Part shown: in pieces, positions 61,201 to 64,000 of the stretch
Layout of the letters: every line of letters begins with the position of its first letter
How positions within the stretch are numbered: the stretch's first letter is position 1
NCBI GenBank assembly: GCA_035487295.1
Contig: DATHMH010000012.1
Span: forward strand, 132,904-196,903
Length of the DNA: 64,000 nucleotides
Direction: 5' to 3'
Source: QIAW01 sp035487295
GTDB taxonomy: Bacteria; Acidobacteriota; Terriglobia; Terriglobales; Acidobacteriaceae
Made by a program: the position numbers and the translations under genes
Notes under the pieces: generated by a model
Told to the model about the DNA's origin: nothing
The model's database searches: none
Seen by the model: the letters and a program-made list of their open reading frames with translations, nothing else

Positions 61201-61654
61201 TACCGATTTCCTGCTCTAACACCGTTGAGCCCATGGTAGGCGTGACAGTCTCGACCGTTAATGCGGAACTTTCGATCGTCACTGTTTGCGCTTCGCTGCC
61301 GACTTGCATATTGACGTCAATCTTGGCGGACTGGTTGATCTCAAGTTTGATCGGATTTGTAGTGACAGGATTAAAGCCCTTATGATCAACAGCAACTACG
61401 TAATTCCCGATGGGCAATGCGGCAATCTGATACGCGCCACCGTTATCTGAGGTAACAGCGCGCGAAATGTGTGTCTCCAGATTGGTAGCTACGACACGTG
61501 CGCCAGATAACACTGCCCCTGTCTGATCGTAGATCGTGCCGATGATACGACCCGTTGCCTCCTGCGCTGACAGCGCCGTCGAAAACGCCGCCAGCATGAG
61601 AAAACTAACAAAAATCTTAAGCAAACTTTGTCCAAGTCCCTTGCTCATCTTCAT
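58262..61654 (-). CDS. TonB-dependent receptor, Oar-like with carboxypeptidase-regulatory domain
   Basis: 1130 residues. Signal peptide (ILKIFVSFLMLAAFSTALSAQE), carboxypeptidase-regulatory sandwich (GRIIGTIYDQTGAVLSGARVVATN) at about 34-115, a plug (GNAPLNGRNALDLVLLQPGVAP, FSIDGGRNDSNTFLLDGGLNNDLL, EYGRSNGGIVTVVTKSGTNTFHGSAFEYNRNDAYNANRF), and a long barrel ending QLGAHINF. This outer-membrane receptor class is expanded in the phylum and usually takes up polymer fragments; the ligand is not known. No TonB-box is obvious. Terminator right behind. Confidence 0.93.
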   Translation of the reverse strand: MKMSKGLGQSLLKIFVSFLMLAAFSTALSAQEATGRIIGTIYDQTGAVLSGARVVATNLETHISRAVTSDNGGAYQIAALPIGNYVVAVDHKGFNPVTTNPIKLEINQSAKIDVNMQVGSEAQTVTIESSALTVETVTPTMGSTVLEQEIGNAPLNGRNALDLVLLQPGVAPADNPGNTGTASANTRFSIDGGRNDSNTFLLDGGLNNDLLDNGVVYNPNPDAIQEFKVLTSNFTAEYGRSNGGIVTVVTKSGTNTFHGSAFEYNRNDAYNANRFLNNAAGLPRPILKRNQYGATVGGPIKKDKLFFFVAYQGQRENQILPPDSGSTFSPNELAGDFSASPDQASVAAFLQANPFFQPDPTKRGVNPGDPTIIDPTKIDPVAKAYIKAGLIPTSTLAGGAVTFQNLAQDNRDEITGKFDFEATSKDHFTVTLGRSQNPTLGVGRGASGSGLTTQPGGPQFVSSGNAHRQFLNFAYTRIVTPAMLNEFRMTAQRQDTLQAMPPKGFGTPSSFGSNITPDNPTGPPLLTFPTLSVGFGPDGPSNLIDNTFSFSDTFSWTHGAHTLKFGGSFSAYQDNQVFDFFGNSNFDFVSSLDGVNPFGAGDAFANFLVGVPDSYFQGPDAPSNIRAKSTYIFGQDEWHVARNLVLTLGVRYEGSTPKLDTKGRTFSIVPGVQSTVFPNAPVGLLFPGDKGAPIGANFARKADFAPRFGFAWQPFHDQKTSIRGGAGMFYDVLKAEDNFQFNGQFPFASSAFIGFSDPSGTAAPFGLVTDPFGSSGTTNPFPTKPVDHNINFANTIGTFGGGGVFFVDPHLRTPYTYQYNLSVEHELTGKLVAEVAYVGSSSHGLTALKDINPFDPATLSGTPTRILNETPGNTSTSFGFLPQFMNAANASYNALQVSLRQHPTSVPILGTVYYTFGYSWAHSIDDASGFRNNTSQVPFFMPHIFRASSDFDLRHVITFSGGWDVPFDRGPKRLVKGWSLYPNVTWRTGFPLTVTAGLPELNGIPGPSGEGDGNLVNANLVGPVRYLDPHHGLLFFDPTSFSSAVASGYGTAARNLLRGPGRANMDLSLTKTTPIYGDRVNLKFSVDAFNIFNHTEFSNVATNAAVSAQLGQVTDTYSPRILQLGAHINF

Positions 61655-61944
61655 ACCCCTTCAGAATTTCACTACGTGTTAGGAAGCTCTTTTGCACGCC
61701 AGCATCCACTCTGAAAGCCTGCTAAGCTGCACAAAAATCTCGGACGAGGGCATTCAAAATACGAGAAATCGTATACATTCTTTCCAAAATCAGTATCAGC
61801 CAGGCGACTATCACGATATCCAACCGTACTCCACGCCTGTTAATTACCGTCCAATCTTGTCTTCAGCATCACTGCTGGGTCGCAAGCCCCATCAGACGCC
61901 TCTTCGGTTTGTTACAATAATCAGTTCCACCTGAGGAGTTTTTT

Positions 61945-62871
61945 CTGTCTTCAGCAGCACTTTATAACCGCAATCTTCATCGCTTTCTGGTTTTCCTGGC
62001 CAGCGTAACTTTTCTTCTTCTGATTGCCGGAGCGTTGGTGACCAGCAATCAGGCAGGATTGGCCGTGCCAGACTGGCCAACTTCATTCGGACATCTCTTT
62101 AAAATTCCTCCCATGGTGGGCGGAATCAAATACGAGCACGGTCACCGTATGCTGGCCGAATTCGTGGGTTTGCTGACCATCATCGCCGCCATTTGGACGC
62201 AGATTAAAGATCAGCGCTCCTGGATGCGCAAGTTGGGATGGGTAGCTCTGGTGCTTGTGATTGTGCAGGGCGTGCTGGGTGGAATTACCGTAAAGATGTT
62301 TTTACCGTGGTACGTTTCCACCGCCCACGCCGCGGTGGCGCAGACATTTTTCTGCCTCATTGTGCTGATGGCGCTGTTCACCAGTCGCGGCTGGATTGAA
62401 AACACAACTGCGCCCACAACCGACTCAGGCCGCCCCAGCCTTTCGGCCCTAACTTTGTTCTCGCTCTTTGTGCTCTACCTGCAATTATTTTTTGGCGGCG
62501 CCTTCCGTCATTCCGGAATGTCCATCCTGCCGCATATCATGAACGCGGTTGTGGTCACCGCCATCCTGATCTGGACGTCAGTGCGCGGCATGATTGAAGG
62601 CAAAACCGTCCCGCAGCTCAAGACACCGGCCCGCTTGGTGCACGGATTGCTCATGCTGCAAATCGCCTTGGGCGTGGCCGCATATTTCACCCGCATCAAA
62701 GACGCCGACGCGCCCCAGCCCCTCCCTGGCATGATCGCCACCACGGTCGCGCACGTGGGCGTGGGAGCGCTGTTGCTGGCTTCGACTTTTGTGTTGGCTA
62801 TCCGCGCCCGGCGCTACCTTCGCGTGGCCGCGCCCGTGCTGGCAACTTCTCACAAAGAGGCCGCGGTATGA
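61945..62871 (+). CDS. ctaA: Haem A synthase (CtaA/COX15 family), probable CTG start
   Basis: 308 residues if read from CTG at 61945. That codon lies 6 bases behind a perfect GAGGAG (61933-61938); the frame has a stop at 61918-61920 and no ATG, GTG or TTG before 62035. Starting at 62035 would delete the first membrane helix (FLVFLASVTFLLLIAGALVTS), which the family needs. Further: NQAGLAVPDWPTSFG, YEHGHRMLAEFVGLL, STAHAAVAQTFFC, FRHSG and AHVGVGALLL hold the four haem-coordinating His. It oxidises haem O to haem A for cytochrome oxidase. Overlaps ctaB by ATGA. Confidence 0.87.
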   Translation: MSSAALYNRNLHRFLVFLASVTFLLLIAGALVTSNQAGLAVPDWPTSFGHLFKIPPMVGGIKYEHGHRMLAEFVGLLTIIAAIWTQIKDQRSWMRKLGWVALVLVIVQGVLGGITVKMFLPWYVSTAHAAVAQTFFCLIVLMALFTSRGWIENTTAPTTDSGRPSLSALTLFSLFVLYLQLFFGGAFRHSGMSILPHIMNAVVVTAILIWTSVRGMIEGKTVPQLKTPARLVHGLLMLQIALGVAAYFTRIKDADAPQPLPGMIATTVAHVGVGALLLASTFVLAIRARRYLRVAAPVLATSHKEAAV

Positions 62872-63833
62872 GCGCAACCATGCAACCCATCGCAGCGCAA
62901 GAGGCGGCCAGTCAGGCGATTCTGCCTAAAACTAAAACTTCCCTTCTCTCGAACTACGCCGAGTTGATGAAGCCGCGCGTTACCAGTTTGGTAGTGGCTA
63001 CGGCCTGGTGTGGATATTTTATGGGGTCGATGAGGTCCGGAATTTCGTCGCTCTCCTGGACTCTGCTGCACACCCTGCTGGGGATTGGAATCGTCGCCGG
63101 CGGGGCCGCCGCGTTGAATCAGGTCATGGAACGCGATGTTGATGCGCGCATGCGCCGCACCGAAAGACGCCCTCTGCCTGCGGGCCGCATGGGAGCGTTA
63201 CACGCGGCCATTTTCGGACTGGCCCTGCTCGCCGGCGGTTCGATCTATCTTGCGCTGACCACTAACCTGCTGACCGGATATCTGGCCTTCGCTACCGCGG
63301 CGGCATATCTGCTCTTTTATACTCCGCTCAAGCAGGTCACAAGCCTATGTACATTCGTGGGCGCATTTCCCGGAGCCATGCCTCCGCTGCTGGGATGGAC
63401 TGCCGCCCGCGGCATGCTGGAGTGGGAGGCCCTGGCGCTCTTCGCCATCGTATTGCTGTGGCAGTTCCCTCACTTCCTCGCCATTGCCTGGATGTACGCA
63501 GAGGACTACGCCAGCGGCGGCATCCGCATGTTGCCGGTCGTCCAGAAAGACGGACGTTCGACCACGCGTGAAATCCTGCTTTATTCCACTGCCCTGATTC
63601 CCGTGAGTATTGCGCCCGTAGTACTGGGCATGACCGGGGGCATCTATTTTGTGGGAGCGGTCCTGTTCTCACTTGCTTTTTTCTGGGTTGGATTGCGGCT
63701 GTGGCGGCTAAGACTGGCCCCCTCCGCGCCGCAGTCCAAAAAACCTGCGCGGCAACTGTTGCAGGCTTCGGTGATTTATCTGCCGCTGCTGTTCGCCTTG
63801 ATGATGATCACCGCGCTTTTTCATTCAGCATGA
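62868..63833 (+). CDS. ctaB: Protohaem IX farnesyltransferase (haem O synthase)
   Basis: 321 residues, UbiA-type prenyltransferase with eight or nine helices. First Asp motif NQVMERDVDARMRRTERRPLPAG and second motif YAEDYASGGIRMLPVV bind the prenyl diphosphate; YTPLKQVTSLCTFVGAFPGAMPPLLGW and WQFPHFLAIAW are typical of CtaB. Makes haem O, the substrate of the preceding gene. Together with the CusF-SCO protein it points to an aa3-type oxidase. Confidence 0.95.
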   Translation: MSATMQPIAAQEAASQAILPKTKTSLLSNYAELMKPRVTSLVVATAWCGYFMGSMRSGISSLSWTLLHTLLGIGIVAGGAAALNQVMERDVDARMRRTERRPLPAGRMGALHAAIFGLALLAGGSIYLALTTNLLTGYLAFATAAAYLLFYTPLKQVTSLCTFVGAFPGAMPPLLGWTAARGMLEWEALALFAIVLLWQFPHFLAIAWMYAEDYASGGIRMLPVVQKDGRSTTREILLYSTALIPVSIAPVVLGMTGGIYFVGAVLFSLAFFWVGLRLWRLRLAPSAPQSKKPARQLLQASVIYLPLLFALMMITALFHSA

Positions 63834-63840
63834 CTTCAGC

Positions 63841-64000
63841 ATGACCTTGGCAATTACATCGACTTCCTCGCAAACTGCCGAACCATCGATCACCCGTGAT
63901 GCTATTGAGATTCGCAATCTCACCCATGCTTACGGCGAGCGCAAAGCCTTGGACCAGGTTTCATTCTCGGTGCGGCCGGCTGAGATCTTCGGATTGCTCG
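63841..64000 (+). CDS. ABC transporter ATP-binding protein, N-terminal part (cut by window end)
   Basis: ATG at 63841, 7 bases after the ctaB stop. The 53 visible residues end in IEIRNLTHAYGERKALDQVSFSVRPAEIFGLL, the usual lead-in to a Walker A, which lies outside the window. Such ATPases, of the ABC-2 type, often follow ctaAB in Acidobacteriota. The rest cannot be judged. Confidence 0.8.
   Translation, partial: MTLAITSTSSQTAEPSITRDAIEIRNLTHAYGERKALDQVSFSVRPAEIFGLL

Noticed and set aside
1..64000. tRNA, rRNA and CRISPR scan by eye
   Set aside because: No cloverleaf T-arm consensus in a tRNA context, no rRNA-like stretches and no repeat-spacer arrays were noticed; a covariance search could still find something missed.

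Overview
The window reads as a chromosomal segment of an Acidobacteriota bacterium, probably class Terriglobia. This is inferred from gene content, not from a marker gene. The clues are large Oar-like TonB receptors with a carboxypeptidase-regulatory N-terminus, a Ser/Thr kinase fused to a TolB-like propeller, a DUF2231-Rieske fusion, a CusF-SCO fusion and many short palindromic repeats. No rRNA, tRNA, CRISPR array or intact insertion sequence was seen.

Layout. 1-6.3 kb is an accessory patch: the tail of a TonB receptor, a small orphan gene, and a 5'-truncated Rhs protein with an HNH-nuclease tip followed by a likely immunity gene. The patch lies between two roughly 0.5-kb direct repeats, one of which is a broken copy of the 3' end of pfkA. 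6-11.4 kb holds sugar genes (PPi-type phosphofructokinase, NagZ-like GH3 hexosaminidase, glucokinase, NagA) suited to N-acetylglucosamine scavenging. 11.5-15.9 kb holds a DUF5996 protein, a sorbosone-dehydrogenase-like protein, a DAHP synthase with a Tyr/Phe-rich leader peptide and terminator (attenuation), and a receiver-like protein without its phospho-acceptor. 16-27.9 kb is a cobalamin region: bluB, two B12-binding proteins, two cobalamin riboswitches, cobU-cbiA-btuF, then btuB-btuC-btuD-cobT-cobS-cobC. It encodes uptake, lower-ligand synthesis and nucleotide-loop assembly; apart from cbiA there are no corrin-ring genes here.

27.9-34.3 kb holds a LacI regulator, an aldo/keto reductase, an MFS transporter, a frameshifted REP-associated transposase between inverted REP palindromes, and proB-proA. 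34.5-38.9 kb is a redox and copper cluster (TlpA-like, MauE-like, Cys-rich, CusF-SCO, cytochrome c, membrane protein). 39-50 kb holds the kinase-propeller, a SnoaL-like protein, CtpA protease, tatA-tatC with an animal-type glutaminyl cyclase, DUF2231-Rieske, threonine synthase and a TPR protein. 50-58 kb holds a HAD phosphatase, a lytic transglycosylase, a flippase-like protein, nrdR, an NAD-isocitrate dehydrogenase, a cupredoxin lipoprotein, a PAP2 phosphatase, a DedA-rhodanese fusion and DUF3224. The end holds a complete Oar-like receptor and the haem A genes ctaA-ctaB leading into an ABC ATPase cut by the window edge.

The most striking observations are three. First, the DedA-rhodanese gene is interrupted by one in-frame TGA exactly where relatives have cysteine; the frame continues intact to a proper rhodanese end, and a SECIS-like hairpin follows, so it is a selenoprotein candidate. 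Second, the DAHP synthase has a 29-codon leader peptide with five Tyr, two Phe and one Trp codons before a strong terminator. Third, ctaA appears to start at CTG behind an ideal Shine-Dalgarno sequence.
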